From Colwellia piezophila ATCC BAA-637 (lineage in GTDB: Bacteria; Pseudomonadota; Gammaproteobacteria; Enterobacterales; Alteromonadaceae): a DNA stretch of 64,000 nt. The notes beneath the pieces were generated by a model. It worked only from the letters and a program-made list of their open reading frames with translations. It made no database searches and had not been told where the DNA came from. Shown here piece after piece: positions 38,112 to 49,218 of the stretch (the first letter of the stretch is position 1; each line of letters begins with the position of its first letter). The DNA is taken from contig NZ_KB905160.1 in assembly GCF_000378625.1 (NCBI RefSeq), forward strand, positions 347,519-411,518, read 5' to 3'. The position numbers and the translations under genes are program-made.

Positions 38112-39332
38112 TTAAGCAGTAGCTTGTGTTTGTTCATCTGCCCAGGCAACAGCCTGATTATAATGTTCAACCACTTTATCTTTATCAAGTTTTAATTTTT
38201 TCATTACCAAGGTGGTTTTATCCCAGTCAGCTTGTTCGATAAGTTCAACTAACTTAATCAAAGCAGCCATAACACCTTTTTTAGTGAGCAGGGGGTCTTT
38301 AATCTCTCGAGATAGCGGTAGCTTTTCTAAAATATTGGCCATACTTTCATCTAATATAGCGTCAATCATTGACAATAAACCGGTTAAAAAAGCTATTGAC
38401 ATATCAAGTTGCGAGGGAATATCTTTGGCGACTAATTCACAAAACTTAGCTCTAGTCATCGCTAGATTAATTAGTTCTGATGGTTTATCTGGGTTTGCTG
38501 TTATTGCAAACATCAAACCAATAAAGCGTTTTAATTCACCCGAGCCTAAGATTACCAAGGCTTGCTTAATAGTTGATATTTCATTGCGGCGCTTGAAAAT
38601 AGCGGAGTTGGCATAACGTAGCAGTTTATAAGACAAGGAAACATCACGTTCAAATACACTAGTGATACTGTTTAAATCGAGTTCAGTTTTAGAGGTTTCA
38701 TAAAGTAACTCTGCCATCACTAGTTGTGAAGGTGATAAGTTTCTAGTCTTTATCATCTCGGGCTTAGCAAAGAAGTAGCCTTGAAAGTAATCAAAGCCGA
38801 ATTCCAGCATTTGATTGTATTCTTCATAAGTTTCGACTTTTTCAGCTAGCATTTTGATATGAGGGTAGTCTTTAATCGCGCTAAGGACTTCTTTAATCTC
38901 AGCAATACTACTTTTTTGAATATCGATCTTAATGATTTTAATAAAAGGATAAAAATGCGCCCAAACACTTTGATGTTCATAATCATCTAGGGCCAGGGTA
39001 TAACCTTTGTGGTGTAAGTCTTTGCACAGAGATAATAACTTCTTACCTGGCTTCACCGTTTCAAGAATTTCAACGACCAACTCGTCGGGGGTGAGCATTT
39101 CGGGATAGCCCTTACTTAACGTTTCAAGAGTAAAATTGATAAAGGCTGGTTTGCTGCCAGTGAATTCACTGATACCCATATTAAATTGGCTAGCTTCAAC
39201 CATTTTACTGGTAGCTTCATCGCCATCTATATCAGGAAAGACATTGTCTATGCTGTCACGAAAAAGTAATTCATAAGCAAAAAGTTTTTTACTTTTATCT
39301 AAAATAGGTTGTCTTGCAGCGTAAAAATTCAT
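38112..39332 (-). CDS. EAL-HDOD signalling protein with a degenerate EAL domain
   Basis: A 406-residue cytoplasmic protein. The N-terminal EAL-like domain (residues about 5-200) keeps YELLFRD in place of the catalytic EAL motif. It shows LALDDYEHQS, KIIKIDIQ and MLAEKVETYEEY, but lacks the full acidic set, so phosphodiesterase activity is doubtful. The C-terminal HDOD domain (SYKLLRYANSAIFKRRNEIS, ALVILGSGELKRFIGLM) lacks the HD metal residues, as usual. Such YuxH-type proteins are thought to relay signals by protein contacts. Confidence 0.87.
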   Translation of the reverse strand: MNFYAARQPILDKSKKLFAYELLFRDSIDNVFPDIDGDEATSKMVEASQFNMGISEFTGSKPAFINFTLETLSKGYPEMLTPDELVVEILETVKPGKKLLSLCKDLHHKGYTLALDDYEHQSVWAHFYPFIKIIKIDIQKSSIAEIKEVLSAIKDYPHIKMLAEKVETYEEYNQMLEFGFDYFQGYFFAKPEMIKTRNLSPSQLVMAELLYETSKTELDLNSITSVFERDVSLSYKLLRYANSAIFKRRNEISTIKQALVILGSGELKRFIGLMFAITANPDKPSELINLAMTRAKFCELVAKDIPSQLDMSIAFLTGLLSMIDAILDESMANILEKLPLSREIKDPLLTKKGVMAALIKLVELIEQADWDKTTLVMKKLKLDKDKVVEHYNQAVAWADEQTQATA

Positions 39333-39592
39333 AGAGATAGTTAACTAGCTTAGTTTCCAAAGATTAATTACTATTAAATATATGGTATAGCGGTTTTTTT
39401 TGCATTGTTTTTTTGAATTTGTTTACTGTTTATCGGTTATTTGCATTGTTATTTATTTGTTAATAACCTCAGTGGTTTACATAAGTAATACTTTGGGGCT
39501 ACATAGACTTACTTGGCTAAGGTTTATTTATCGCGCCATTTTTGCTAGTTTAGCGACTTATTGATTAACAATTTTATATACAGGTAATTACT

Positions 39593-41080
39593 TTGGCTTT
39601 AGGTACTTTAATTTCGTTAGCACTTTATTTTATCGTCATGCTCTTAATTGGGCTATACGCTTATAGAAAATCAACCAGTGATGTTGCTGGTTATATGTTA
39701 GGTGGTCGTAGTTTATCGCCTAGCGTTGCGGCACTCTCAGCGGGTGCCTCTGATATGAGTGGTTGGATGTTAATGGGCTTACCCGGCGCTATGTATATAA
39801 GTGGCATCAGTAGTATTTGGATTGCTATTGGCTTAGTTATCGGTGCCTTTCTTAATTACTTAGTGGTGGCGCCTCGCTTAAGAACTTATACCGAGATAGC
39901 GAATGACTCGATAACGCTACCTGATTTCTTTGAAAATAGATTTAATGATAAATCACGCTTATTAAGAATTGTGTCATCGCTAGTTATTGTGGTGTTTTTC
40001 ACCTTATATACCTCAAGTGGTATAGTTGCCGGTGGTAAGTTATTTGAAAGTTCTTTTGGTTTGAATTATGAGATTGGTCTGTATGTTACTGCCGGTGTAG
40101 TGGTTGCTTATACCTTATTCGGCGGCTTTTTAGCGGTCAGCTTAACTGACTTCGTGCAGGGCTGTATTATGTTTATTGCTTTAGTCTTAGTGCCAATTGT
40201 TGCGATAAGTGAAGTAGGCGGCATCGCTGAAATGCAAACGACTATTGAAACAATAAACCCGGAATTATTAAATATCTTTAGCGGTGTTAGTGCTATAGGC
40301 ATTATTTCAGCCATGGCTTGGGGACTAGGTTATTTTGGTCAACCCCATATTATTGTGCGTTTTATGGCAATTCGTGATGTTAAAGATATGCCAACCGCTC
40401 GCCGTATAGGAATGAGTTGGATGATAGTGTCAATTATTGGCGCTATGGCGACAGGTTTTGCAGGTATCGCTTACGTGGCTAAAACAGGCCTGAAGTTAGA
40501 TGATGCCGAAACTATTTTTATCGTACTATCGCAATTACTGTTTAGCCCATTAATCGCCGGTTTTTTACTTGCTGCCATTTTAGCGGCAATCATGAGTACT
40601 ATCTCTTCTCAATTATTGGTGACGTCTAGCTCGCTTACTGGCGACTTTTATCAAGCCTTTTTACACCGCGATGCGAGTGAAAAACGTTTAGTCTTAGTGG
40701 GCCGAATTTCAGTATTTCTGGTTGCCTTAGTCGCTATTTATTTAGCCTACGATCGTGATAGCAGTATTTTAAGCCTAGTCAGTAATGCTTGGGCAGGTTT
40801 TGGCGCTGCATTTGGACCAGTTGTTATTGGTTGCTTGTATTGGAAAGGTATGACGCGAAATGGCGCTTTAGCGGGTATCATAGGTGGTGCGGTTACTGTG
40901 CTTATCTGGATATATGCACCTATCACTATTAATGGCCAGTCTTTAAGTGCATGGATGTATGAGATAGTCCCTGGCTTTATTGTTTGTTCATTAGCTATTT
41001 ATATCGTTAGTAAACTATCGCCTCCAGTTGAAGAGAGCATCTGTACTAAGTTTGATGAAATGTTAACCCATCATAAATAA
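39593..41080 (+). CDS. putP: Sodium/proline symporter PutP
   Basis: A 495-residue Na+-coupled proline transporter of the SSS family with about 13 helices. Diagnostic stretches include GGRSLSPSVAALSAGASDMSGWMLMGLPGA (Na+/proline site region), ASGIVAGGKLFESSFG and WGLGYFGQPHIIVRFMAIR. The start is a TTG at 39593 with AGGTAATTAC before it. No ATG upstream in frame gives a better match, and the first residues (MALGTLISL) align with E. coli PutP. It ends at a clear terminator. Confidence 0.94.
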   Translation: MALGTLISLALYFIVMLLIGLYAYRKSTSDVAGYMLGGRSLSPSVAALSAGASDMSGWMLMGLPGAMYISGISSIWIAIGLVIGAFLNYLVVAPRLRTYTEIANDSITLPDFFENRFNDKSRLLRIVSSLVIVVFFTLYTSSGIVAGGKLFESSFGLNYEIGLYVTAGVVVAYTLFGGFLAVSLTDFVQGCIMFIALVLVPIVAISEVGGIAEMQTTIETINPELLNIFSGVSAIGIISAMAWGLGYFGQPHIIVRFMAIRDVKDMPTARRIGMSWMIVSIIGAMATGFAGIAYVAKTGLKLDDAETIFIVLSQLLFSPLIAGFLLAAILAAIMSTISSQLLVTSSSLTGDFYQAFLHRDASEKRLVLVGRISVFLVALVAIYLAYDRDSSILSLVSNAWAGFGAAFGPVVIGCLYWKGMTRNGALAGIIGGAVTVLIWIYAPITINGQSLSAWMYEIVPGFIVCSLAIYIVSKLSPPVEESICTKFDEMLTHHK

Positions 41081-41113
41081 TCAATATTTGTTAAGCTAGT
41101 ATTGAATGTTAGC

Positions 41114-41145
41114 AGCGAGTGACGTCAAGTTACTCGCTTTTTTTT
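41114..41145 (+). terminator. Terminator downstream of putP
   Basis: AGCGAGT and ACTCGCT arms with an 11-base loop are followed by eight T. Confidence 0.82.
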
Positions 41146-41368
41146 GCAGTGCTTGGCAGCAGAGACGGTTTAGGTATTTATAAAAGCAAGCGCAATCAAA
41201 TCCCTCACCTTCGGGTGTTTAATTCGAAGGGCTATGCTATTAAGTCATCTTGATTGCCAGCCAGAGCCGTCGGTAATGATGAATGACCATCATTTATTAT
41301 AAACGCGAAAACATGAACTGCCATTATATTATTACTGCGGATTTACTGAGGTTTTGGCTAATTTCAAG

Positions 41369-41398
41369 TTGTTCGTATTAGAGCTTTTATGCTAGAAT
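41369..41398 (+). promoter_or_regulatory. Candidate promoter for fklB
   Basis: TTGTTC, an 18-base spacer and TAGAAT, with TG before the -10 (ATGCTAGAAT, extended -10 form), sit about 105 bases upstream of fklB. The rest of the putP-fklB gap (41146-41368) shows nothing recognisable. Confidence 0.4.
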
Positions 41399-41501
41399 CG
41401 CGCTAATTTTAAACCTTCGATTAATTTGCTTTGCTTTACTTTAAGGTTAACCAAATATTAATCAATTAAAAGACTATGTATAGTCTGGAGTTTATATACC
41501 A

Positions 41502-42113
41502 ATGAGTTTTGATACTACTGAACAACGTGTTAGCTATGGCGTAGGTCGTCAATTAGGTGACCAACTTCGCAACAACCCTTTTAAAGATTTTGATATCACT
41601 GCTGTACAAGCAGGTATCGCTGATGCATTAGCTGAAGCTGATAGTAAGGTTTCGGATGAAGATCTAAACGAAGCTTTTTCTGTAGTTTCTAAAAAAATAC
41701 AAGAGCAAGAGCAAGCCGTTGCTAAAGAAGCTTCTGCTGAAGGCGAAAAATTCTTAGCTGATAACGCTAAGCGTGATGAAGTAACAGTTACTGAGTCTGG
41801 TTTACAATACGAAGTATTAGTAACAGGTGAAGGCGAAAAGCCATCAGCAGATAGCACAGTATCTGTTCACTATCATGGTACGTTTACTAACGGTGAAGTT
41901 TTTGATAGTTCTGTTGACCGTGGTCAACCGGCTGAGTTCCCGGTAAAAGGCGTTATTGCTGGTTGGACTGAAGCATTACAACTAATGACTGAAGGTTCAA
42001 AGTGGAAGTTAACTATCCCTTATGACCTAGCTTATGGAGAGCGTGGCTCTCAAGGTGCTATCCCAGCTTATGCTACGTTAGTATTTGAAGTTGAATTATT
42101 AAGCATCAAGTAA
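41502..42113 (+). CDS. fklB: FKBP-type peptidyl-prolyl isomerase FklB
   Basis: A 203-residue FKBP close to E. coli FklB. The N-terminal dimerisation segment (TTEQRVSYGVGRQLGDQL) and a long helix (about residues 50-90, Ala/Glu-rich) lead to the FKBP domain with VSVHYHGTFTNGEVFDSSVDRGQPAEFPV, VIAGWTEALQLM and LAYGERGSQGAIPAYATLVFEVELL. No signal peptide is present, so it should be cytoplasmic. A TCTGGAG ribosome-binding region precedes the ATG. Confidence 0.93.
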   Translation: MSFDTTEQRVSYGVGRQLGDQLRNNPFKDFDITAVQAGIADALAEADSKVSDEDLNEAFSVVSKKIQEQEQAVAKEASAEGEKFLADNAKRDEVTVTESGLQYEVLVTGEGEKPSADSTVSVHYHGTFTNGEVFDSSVDRGQPAEFPVKGVIAGWTEALQLMTEGSKWKLTIPYDLAYGERGSQGAIPAYATLVFEVELLSIK

Positions 42114-42132
42114 TTAGCAAACAATAATGATT

Positions 42133-42158
42133 AAGCCCTCGATGAGGGCTTTTTTTTA
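42133..42158 (+). terminator. Terminator downstream of fklB
   Basis: AAGCCCTC and GAGGGCTT arms around GAT are followed by a run of eight T. Confidence 0.88.
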
Positions 42159-42225
42159 AGCAAAAAATAATTATATTAACGTCATGGATGAGTCATATCA
42201 TTCAGCATGAATAAATGCTCAATGT

Positions 42226-42329
42226 TTGCGTTGATAAAATTGACAAGCGCAAGGCGCTTGATTGAGTAATAGTTAACTATTGCGATTGAAAGCAACGCAG
42301 TTTTTGTTAATTTTAACCAGTAAGGGGGA
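42226..42329. repeat. Degenerate remnant of an ATACCA-family element
   Basis: GCGCAAGGCGCTTGATTGAG, AATAGTTAACTATTGCGATT and GAAAGCAACGCAG parallel the core of the elements at 21592 and 36336, but the terminal repeats are missing. It lies immediately upstream of the hypothetical gene at 42340. Confidence 0.55.
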
Positions 42330-42339
42330 GTAAGTTTTT

Positions 42340-42759
42340 ATGCAGATTGATATCAGATTGCAACAGCTATTTAAACACTATCAAAATGCATTTTTACAAT
42401 GTGATCTTGAAGCCGTAAACCGTTGTTATCACTTACCATGCACACTAAATACACCTGATAAAATAGTACTGCTGACAAATCCAGCGGATTGCCAGCAAGA
42501 ATTTGGTGCTATTTTTACTCAACTCAAAGAGGCAAAGACCAGTAATATCATTGCTAAGAAAGCATCTTTTGAGCAGGTGAGTAAACAGGTCTATTTAGTG
42601 TGTATAGATTGGGATTTCATCGATGGTCAGGGACAAGTGTTCGCTGATTTTGCTGCTATTTATCATGTCTTAGACAATGAGGGCATACTGAAAATAATTA
42701 ATGTTGTTTCTCATGATCTTGATAGCTCTTTATCCTTAGCCGTGCCACTTTTTTGGTGA
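42340..42759 (+). CDS. Hypothetical protein, possible NTF2-like fold
   Basis: A 139-residue protein with no signal peptide. The pattern of an N-terminal helix ending in an aromatic stretch (LFKHYQNAFLQCDLEAVNRCYHLPCTL), then alternating strands (FADFAAIYHVLDNEGILKIINVVSHD) is like SnoaL/NTF2 proteins, often enzymes or small-molecule binders. I do not recognise a specific family. GGGGGAG lies 10 bases before the ATG, just inside the boundary of the repeat remnant, so its expression signals may have come partly from that sequence. It precedes dapB by 91 bases. Confidence 0.65.
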   Translation: MQIDIRLQQLFKHYQNAFLQCDLEAVNRCYHLPCTLNTPDKIVLLTNPADCQQEFGAIFTQLKEAKTSNIIAKKASFEQVSKQVYLVCIDWDFIDGQGQVFADFAAIYHVLDNEGILKIINVVSHDLDSSLSLAVPLFW

Positions 42760-42850
42760 TATCGCTTAGCAGCAATACCTAGTTTTATATAATCGAATTT
42801 ACATATATCGGCGGTTTTCCGCGATTACCTTAATAACAATAGAGAATAAT

Positions 42851-43657
42851 ATGAAAGTAAAAGTAGCTATTTTAGGTTGTAGTGGTCGTATGGGCCGTAA
42901 TTTAATTCAGGCAGCCCATGAACATGCCAGTATTGAGTTGATTGGTGGTAGCGTCCGTACTAGTTCCTCTTTTGTCGATTTTGATTTAGGCGAGTTGGCG
43001 GGCATTGGCGCTATAGGTATTAAAACATCAACCGAGTTATCGCAACTGTCTGCTGCCGATGTTTTCATTGATTTTACTGCGATAGAAACGAGCCTAGAAA
43101 ACCTTACTTGGTGTAACGAAAACAAAAAGTCTTTAGTTATCGGTACTACCGGTTTTTCTGATGAGCAAGTACAAGTTATTGAACAAGCGGGTAAAACCAT
43201 GCCAGTGATTTTAGCGCCTAATACATCAGTTGGCGTTAATTTAATGTTTAAGCTGTTACAAATTACCGCAAAAGCAATTGGCGACTATACTGATATTGAA
43301 ATTTTTGAGGCACATCATAGATTCAAGAAAGATGCGCCATCGGGCACAGCGGTAAAAATGGGGCAAGTGATTGCTGACACCCTGGGCCGAGATTTAAATA
43401 AAGTGGCTGTTTATGGTCGTGAAGGTATTACCGGTGAAAGGAAAAGAGAAACTATTGGTTTTGCCACTGTGAGAGCAGGGGACATTGTTGGTGAACATAC
43501 CGCAATTTTTGCCGATTTAGGTGAACGTCTTGAAATTACTCATAAAGCCAGCTCTCGTATGACATTTGCATTAGGCGCTATGCGTGCTGCATTTTGGCTA
43601 AATGATGCTGAAGCCGGCTATTATGATATGCAAGATGTATTGGGTTTAAAAGATTAA
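42851..43657 (+). CDS. dapB: 4-hydroxy-tetrahydrodipicolinate reductase
   Basis: Reduces HTPA with NAD(P)H in the lysine and diaminopimelate pathway. The dinucleotide-binding motif is [15 protein letters not shown] at residues 4-18, VIGTTGF lies near 100, and the catalytic and substrate site is [19 protein letters not shown] (His pair and Lys near 158-162). Length 268 is normal. It precedes carAB, a conserved order in gammaproteobacteria. Confidence 0.96.
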   Translation: MKVKVAILGCSGRMGRNLIQAAHEHASIELIGGSVRTSSSFVDFDLGELAGIGAIGIKTSTELSQLSAADVFIDFTAIETSLENLTWCNENKKSLVIGTTGFSDEQVQVIEQAGKTMPVILAPNTSVGVNLMFKLLQITAKAIGDYTDIEIFEAHHRFKKDAPSGTAVKMGQVIADTLGRDLNKVAVYGREGITGERKRETIGFATVRAGDIVGEHTAIFADLGERLEITHKASSRMTFALGAMRAAFWLNDAEAGYYDMQDVLGLKD

Positions 43658-43936
43658 AATTAATACCTAAGTCTTGGTTAAGTTTCACAAGAGATAACTA
43701 GTCTTTTTGGCCATTTGGTCAGGAAATGATACGGAAGACTAGAAAAACTATGTTTTTACATTTTATTAGTAGACGAATTCACTGCACAAGCGTAAAATAA
43801 GTGGATTTTGTCAAAAATTTAGCTGAAAAGTGGTTTTTGATATCTTTTTTTGTACGGGAACTACAGTAAAAAGCAATTGCACAGAGCCGTTGCTGTTATA
43901 TACGCGTTTACGTTTATTTCTTCTTTGGAGGTTACA

Positions 43937-45103
43937 TTGGCTACATCTGCTATTTTAGTGCTTGAAGACGGCACTGTTTTTAAAGGCATCGCAATTGGTG
44001 CACAAGGTTCGGCTGTTGGTGAGGTGGTTTTTAACACCTCAATGACAGGTTATCAGGAAATCCTTACCGATCCATCATATGCAGAGCAAATTATTACCCT
44101 GACTTACCCACATATAGGTAATACCGGTACTAATAGCGAAGATAAAGAGTCTGATAGCATTGTTGCTAAAGGCCTGGTTATTCGCGACTTGCCTTTACTT
44201 GCAAGTAACTTTCGAAATGAACAGAATTTAAGTGATTATTTAATTGCTCATAATATCTTAGGTATCGCTGAAATCGATACCCGTAAATTAACGCGTATTT
44301 TACGTGAAAAAGGTGCTCAAAATGGCTGTATTTTAACACTTGATGATGTTAATGATGACAGTCAACAAGCAGCAGCACTTATCCAAGCTAAAGCATTCCC
44401 AGGTCTTAAAGGCATGGATTTAGCTAAAGTAGTTTCTACTAAAGAACAATATGAGTGGACTGACGGTAGTTGGTCGCTTACTGGCGGTAAAGACGGCGGC
44501 ACAGGTTTTACTAAACCAGAAAAATTTGAATTTCATGTTGTCGCTTACGATTTTGGCGCGAAAAGAAATATCTTACGTATGTTAGTTGACCGTGGTTGTA
44601 AATTAACTGTGGTACCAGCTCAAACACCTGCCAGCGAAGTACTTGCCATGAACCCAGATGGTATCTTCTTATCTAATGGTCCTGGTGATCCAGAGCCATG
44701 TGATTATGCTATCACAGCCATTAAAGAATTCTTAACAACAGATATCCCAGTATTTGGTATTTGTTTAGGTCACCAATTGCTTGGTTTAGCCAGTGGCGCT
44801 AAAACAGTTAAAATGAAGTTCGGTCATCACGGTGCTAACCACCCAGTGAAAGACTTCGCTCGCGACGTGGTGATGATCACTTCACAAAATCACGGTTTTG
44901 CTGTTGATGAAGAAACTCTACCAAGTAACTTAACCGTTACCCATAAATCATTATTTGATGATTCATTACAAGGTATTCATCGCACAGACAAACCAGCGTT
45001 TAGCTTCCAAGGTCACCCAGAAGCAAGCCCAGGCCCAACTGATGCCGCGCCGTTATTTGATCACTTTATTGACTTGATCAACATTTATAAAAACGCTAAA
45101 TAA
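43937..45103 (+). CDS. carA: Carbamoyl phosphate synthase small subunit (TTG start)
   Basis: The glutaminase subunit that supplies ammonia to CarB for pyrimidine and arginine synthesis. Residues 1-150 carry [20 protein letters not shown] and [13 protein letters not shown]. The class I amidotransferase domain has [14 protein letters not shown] with the nucleophilic Cys, and the HPEASPGP His/Glu. I place the start at a TTG preceded by GGAGG, giving 388 residues and the family N-terminus ([13 protein letters not shown]). The frame remains open upstream to another TTG at 43850, but those 29 residues have no counterpart. dapB lies upstream across a 280-base gap likely holding the carAB promoters. 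Confidence 0.95.
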   Translation: MATSAILVLEDGTVFKGIAIGAQGSAVGEVVFNTSMTGYQEILTDPSYAEQIITLTYPHIGNTGTNSEDKESDSIVAKGLVIRDLPLLASNFRNEQNLSDYLIAHNILGIAEIDTRKLTRILREKGAQNGCILTLDDVNDDSQQAAALIQAKAFPGLKGMDLAKVVSTKEQYEWTDGSWSLTGGKDGGTGFTKPEKFEFHVVAYDFGAKRNILRMLVDRGCKLTVVPAQTPASEVLAMNPDGIFLSNGPGDPEPCDYAITAIKEFLTTDIPVFGICLGHQLLGLASGAKTVKMKFGHHGANHPVKDFARDVVMITSQNHGFAVDEETLPSNLTVTHKSLFDDSLQGIHRTDKPAFSFQGHPEASPGPTDAAPLFDHFIDLINIYKNAK

Positions 45104-45135
45104 TTCAGCCTAGAGAAAGATAAGAGAGAAAAGAA

Positions 45136-48100
45136 ATGGGAAAACGTACTGATATAAAAAGTATCTTGATCTTAGGGGCTGGACCAATTGTTATTGGCCA
45201 AGCCTGTGAGTTTGATTACTCTGGCGCGCAAGCATGTAAAGCATTACGTGAAGAAGGTTATCGAGTTATTTTAGTTAACTCTAACCCAGCAACGATAATG
45301 ACTGACCCAGATATGGCCGATGCGACTTACATCGAACCAATTCATTGGGAAGTAGTCCGTAAAATTATTGAAAAAGAACGTCCTTGTGCGCTTTTACCAA
45401 CAATGGGCGGTCAAACCGCATTAAACTGTGCTTTAGAGCTTGAAGCTAAAGGCGTTTTAAAAGAGTTTAATGTTGAAATGATCGGTGCAACAGCCGATGC
45501 CATTGATAAAGCAGAAAACCGTAGTCGTTTTGATAAAGCGATGAAGTCGATTGGTTTAGACACACCACGTGCGGAAATTGTGCATACCATTGCTGAAGCA
45601 CATGCGGCAGTCAAACATTTAGGTTTTCCTTGTATCATACGCCCGTCATTCACCATGGGTGGCTCAGGTGGCGGTATTGCTTATAATACCGAAGAATTTG
45701 AAGAAATATGTACGCGCGGATTAGACCTTTCACCAACCACTGAATTATTGATTGATGAATCTTTGATTGGTTGGAAAGAGTATGAAATGGAAGTAGTTCG
45801 CGACAAAAATGATAACTGTATCATTATTTGTTCGATTGAAAACTTCGACCCTATGGGCATTCATACGGGTGATTCAATCACCGTTGCTCCAGCGCAAACC
45901 TTGACCGATAAAGAATATCAAATCATGCGTAATGCCTCTTTGGCAGTATTGCGTGAAATTGGTGTGGAAACAGGTGGTTCAAACGTACAATTTGGTATCT
46001 GTCCAGATACGGGTCGTATGGTTATCATTGAAATGAACCCACGCGTTTCTCGTTCATCGGCATTAGCCTCTAAAGCAACAGGTTTCCCTATTGCTAAAAT
46101 CGCAGCTAAGCTTGCGGTAGGTTACACCTTAGATGAGTTAACCAATGATATTACCGGTGGTAAAACACCGGCATCATTTGAGCCGACTATCGATTACGTG
46201 GTAACTAAGATCCCACGTTTTAACTTTGAAAAATTTGCCGGTTCACAAGATAGACTAACCACGCAAATGAAATCGGTTGGTGAAGTGATGGCTATTGGCC
46301 GTAACCAACAAGAATCAATGCAAAAAGCCTTACGCGGCTTAGAAGTTGGCGTAAATGGTTTTGATTCAATTGTTGATGTTACCCAGCCGGGTGCTAAAAC
46401 TAAAATCATGCACGAATTGCAAGAAGCAGGCGCCGACCGTATTTGGTATATAGGTGATGCTTTCCGTTTAGGTTTAACGGTAGATGAAGTCTTTAATTTA
46501 ACTAAGGTTGACCGTTGGTTCCTAGTACAAATTGAAGACATCATCTTAGAAGAAGCTAAAGTTGCTGATGGCGGCTTAACTATTTTAACAGATGAATACA
46601 TACGCAAACTTAAGCGTAAAGGTTTTGCCGATTCTCGTCTAGCTGACCTGATTGGTGTTTCTGAAGCGGAAGTACGTAAGAAACGTCACGCGGCAAATAT
46701 CTACCCAGTATACAAACGTGTTGATACCTGTGCGGCTGAGTTTAGCTCTGATACTGCTTACATGTACTCAACCTATGATGAAGAGTGTGAAGCCAAACCA
46801 ACCAATAATAAAAAAATCATGATCTTAGGTGGCGGCCCTAACCGTATCGGCCAAGGCATTGAGTTTGATTACTGTTGTGTTCATGCCGCATTAGCACTTC
46901 GTGAAGACGGTTATGAAACCATCATGGTTAACTGTAACCCTGAAACAGTTTCTACCGATTACGATACTTCAGATAGACTATATTTCGAATCAATTACCTT
47001 TGAAGATGTACTTGAAATCGTGCGCATTGAAAAACCAGTTGGCGTTATCGTGCAATATGGTGGTCAAACACCACTTAAATTGGCTCGTTCACTTGAAGCT
47101 GCAGGTGTACCTATTATTGGTACTTCACCAGATGCTATTGACAGAGCAGAAGACAGAGAGCGTTTCCAACAAGCGGTTGACCGTTTAGGTTTATTACAAC
47201 CTGAAAATGCCACCGTGACTTCAGTGGATGAAGCCATGGCGAAAGCGGAAGGTATTGGCTTCCCATTAGTAGTACGTCCGTCGTATGTACTAGGTGGCCG
47301 TGCGATGGAAATCGTTTATGACTTAGAAGATTTACGACGTTATATGACGGAAGCGGTAAGTGTTTCTAATGATGCGCCAATATTACTTGATCGCTTCCTT
47401 GATGATGCGATTGAAGTTGATATTGACTTGATTTGTGACGGCACTGACGTAGTCATTGGCGCAATCATGCAACATATTGAACAAGCGGGCGTTCATTCAG
47501 GTGATAGTGCCTGTTCATTGCCTGCCTATAGTTTAAGCCAAGAAATTCAAGATGTAATGCGTGAGCAAGTCACCGCTTTAGCTTTTGAGTTAGGTGTTGT
47601 TGGTTTAATGAATACACAAATGGCAGTTAAAGACGGCAAGGTTTACTTAATTGAAGTTAACCCACGTGCGGCTCGTACCGTTCCTTTTGTCTCTAAAGCA
47701 ACTGCTGTACCGCTAGCTAAAATTGGCGCACGGGTAATGGCGGGTAAAACCTTAAAAGAGTTAGGGGTTACCAAAGAAGTCATTCCACCGTATTACTCGG
47801 TAAAAGAAGTGGTCATTCCTTTTGACAAGTTCCATGGCAGTGATCCTCTTGTTGGCCCAGAAATGCGCTCAACCGGTGAAGTGATGGGCGTTGGTGATAC
47901 CTTTGAAGAGGCTTATGCTAAGGCTAGTTTAGGTGCAGGTGTTAGTGTACCTAAATCAGGTCGAGCGTTAATTTCTGTGCGTGATAGTGATAAAAAACGT
48001 GTATTAGAATTAGCTAAAATTATGGTAGATTTAGGTTATGATTTAGATGCCACCCACGGCACCGAAATTATTTTACGTGAAGCTGGCGTGCCTGTTCGTC

Positions 48101-48351
48101 GTGTTAATAAAGTGCATGAAGGACGTCCACATATTCTTGATAGAATTAAGAACAGTGAATACAGTTATATCATTAATACTACCGAAGGCCGTAAAGCCAT
48201 CGAAGATTCCAAAGTATTACGTGGTGGAGCCTTGCGTTATAAAGTGGCTTATACCACCACATTGAACGCGGCTTTTGCTACTTGTATGTCACATGCAGCT
48301 GATGACAGAAATAAAGTTACCTCTATTCAAGAGTTACACAAAAGGCTCTAA
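45136..48351 (+). CDS. carB: Carbamoyl phosphate synthase large subunit
   Basis: A 1071-residue synthase made of two homologous halves, each with an ATP-grasp domain. The duplicated entry motifs are [18 protein letters not shown] near residue 15 and [17 protein letters not shown] near 562. The carboxyphosphate half has [16 protein letters not shown], the carbamoyl phosphate half has [15 protein letters not shown]. The C-terminal allosteric domain (residues about 940-1071) carries the UMP/ornithine site. It starts 32 bases after carA with AGAGAGAAAAGAA before the ATG. Confidence 0.97.
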   Translation: MGKRTDIKSILILGAGPIVIGQACEFDYSGAQACKALREEGYRVILVNSNPATIMTDPDMADATYIEPIHWEVVRKIIEKERPCALLPTMGGQTALNCALELEAKGVLKEFNVEMIGATADAIDKAENRSRFDKAMKSIGLDTPRAEIVHTIAEAHAAVKHLGFPCIIRPSFTMGGSGGGIAYNTEEFEEICTRGLDLSPTTELLIDESLIGWKEYEMEVVRDKNDNCIIICSIENFDPMGIHTGDSITVAPAQTLTDKEYQIMRNASLAVLREIGVETGGSNVQFGICPDTGRMVIIEMNPRVSRSSALASKATGFPIAKIAAKLAVGYTLDELTNDITGGKTPASFEPTIDYVVTKIPRFNFEKFAGSQDRLTTQMKSVGEVMAIGRNQQESMQKALRGLEVGVNGFDSIVDVTQPGAKTKIMHELQEAGADRIWYIGDAFRLGLTVDEVFNLTKVDRWFLVQIEDIILEEAKVADGGLTILTDEYIRKLKRKGFADSRLADLIGVSEAEVRKKRHAANIYPVYKRVDTCAAEFSSDTAYMYSTYDEECEAKPTNNKKIMILGGGPNRIGQGIEFDYCCVHAALALREDGYETIMVNCNPETVSTDYDTSDRLYFESITFEDVLEIVRIEKPVGVIVQYGGQTPLKLARSLEAAGVPIIGTSPDAIDRAEDRERFQQAVDRLGLLQPENATVTSVDEAMAKAEGIGFPLVVRPSYVLGGRAMEIVYDLEDLRRYMTEAVSVSNDAPILLDRFLDDAIEVDIDLICDGTDVVIGAIMQHIEQAGVHSGDSACSLPAYSLSQEIQDVMREQVTALAFELGVVGLMNTQMAVKDGKVYLIEVNPRAARTVPFVSKATAVPLAKIGARVMAGKTLKELGVTKEVIPPYYSVKEVVIPFDKFHGSDPLVGPEMRSTGEVMGVGDTFEEAYAKASLGAGVSVPKSGRALISVRDSDKKRVLELAKIMVDLGYDLDATHGTEIILREAGVPVRRVNKVHEGRPHILDRIKNSEYSYIINTTEGRKAIEDSKVLRGGALRYKVAYTTTLNAAFATCMSHAADDRNKVTSIQELHKRL

Positions 48352-48396
48352 ATAGTTTTTTACAGAATAAGCTTAACGCTTATCTAAAACTTTTTT

Positions 48397-48434
48397 AAAG
48401 GTGGTTATCTCCTATTTATGGATTAACCACCTTT
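48397..48434 (+). terminator. Terminator between carB and greA
   Basis: AAAGGTGGTTA and TAACCACCTTT form an 11-bp stem. The loop of 16 bases is long and only ATC follows, so termination may be partial. Confidence 0.6.
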
Positions 48435-48457
48435 ATCATTAGAATGAGAAGATAATA

Positions 48458-48934
48458 ATGATTAAATATCCAATGACCCTTCGTGGTGCTGAGCTTTTAC
48501 AAGAAGAGCTTAGAATATTAAAAACAGAGAAACGCCCTCGTATTGTCAAAGATATCGCTACAGCGCGTGAACATGGCGATTTAAAAGAAAATGCCGAATA
48601 TCATGCAGCCAAAGAAGAGCAGGGTTTTTGTGAAGGTCGTATTCAAGACATTGAAGGCCGATTATGTAATGCCCAAGTGATTGATGTAACGTCAATTCCA
48701 AACCACGGCAAAGTTATATTTGGTACTACAGTGACATTATTGAATATTGATACTGAAGTTGAAGTGACTTACCAAATTGTTGGTGATGATGAAGCCGACA
48801 TTAAAACCGGAAGAATTTCAGTTAGTTCACCTATTGCCCGTGGTTTAATTGGCAAAGAAGTTGATAGTGAAATTGAAATCAAAATACCGGGTGGCGTAGT
48901 AGAGTATGAAATTATTGCTGTCGAGTATATCTAA
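48458..48934 (+). CDS. greA: Transcription elongation factor GreA
   Basis: A 158-residue factor that stimulates RNA polymerase to cleave backtracked transcripts. The N-terminal coiled coil (residues about 1-75) has [21 protein letters not shown], whose acidic tip reaches the active site. The C-terminal FKBP-like domain ends [20 protein letters not shown]. Length equals E. coli GreA. Its stop codon TAA is the first three bases of the repeat element at 48932. Confidence 0.96.
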   Translation: MIKYPMTLRGAELLQEELRILKTEKRPRIVKDIATAREHGDLKENAEYHAAKEEQGFCEGRIQDIEGRLCNAQVIDVTSIPNHGKVIFGTTVTLLNIDTEVEVTYQIVGDDEADIKTGRISVSSPIARGLIGKEVDSEIEIKIPGGVVEYEIIAVEYI

Positions 48935-49130
48935 CCTGATCTCTGGATAAGCAATATTACACAACAAAGCTACTTTAACCGCTATCAGCGTTATTTCTAC
49001 TACCAATAGCTAGCTATTGGGTACGTAAAAATGCCTTGTTAACGACTCAACTATCGTCATTGTGTATAACTTGTAGTTTACTATTTAAATTTCATAGTGT
49101 TATAACATTCATTATCCAGAACTCAGGTTA
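48932..49130. repeat. MITE-like element, TAACCTGA family (copy 2), starting at the greA stop
   Basis: A 199-bp element has the left end TAACCTGATCTCTGGATAA and, from the right, TAACCTGAGTTCTGGATAA, 19-bp repeats with two mismatches. The left TAA doubles as the greA stop codon. Near the centre is a palindrome (CAATAGCTAGCTATTG). No coding potential is seen. Confidence 0.8.
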
Positions 49131-49218
49131 TCTAATACCAATGCATTTGCTATAAAAACGCTATTGTAAGCAGTAGTTGTAGAGTTTTCTTCAGCATCTA
49201 TTGCAATCAGATTTAGCT

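Noticed and set aside
43850..43936. N-terminal extension of CarA or separate leader peptide
   Set aside because: The 29 residues have no counterpart in CarA, the first codon is TTG without a ribosome-binding site, and GGAGG lies before the internal TTG at 43937. Kept only as an alternative start.
46194..46607. Minus-strand ORF of 137 codons inside carB
   Set aside because: It is a shadow of the carB frame with no start signal or recognisable product.
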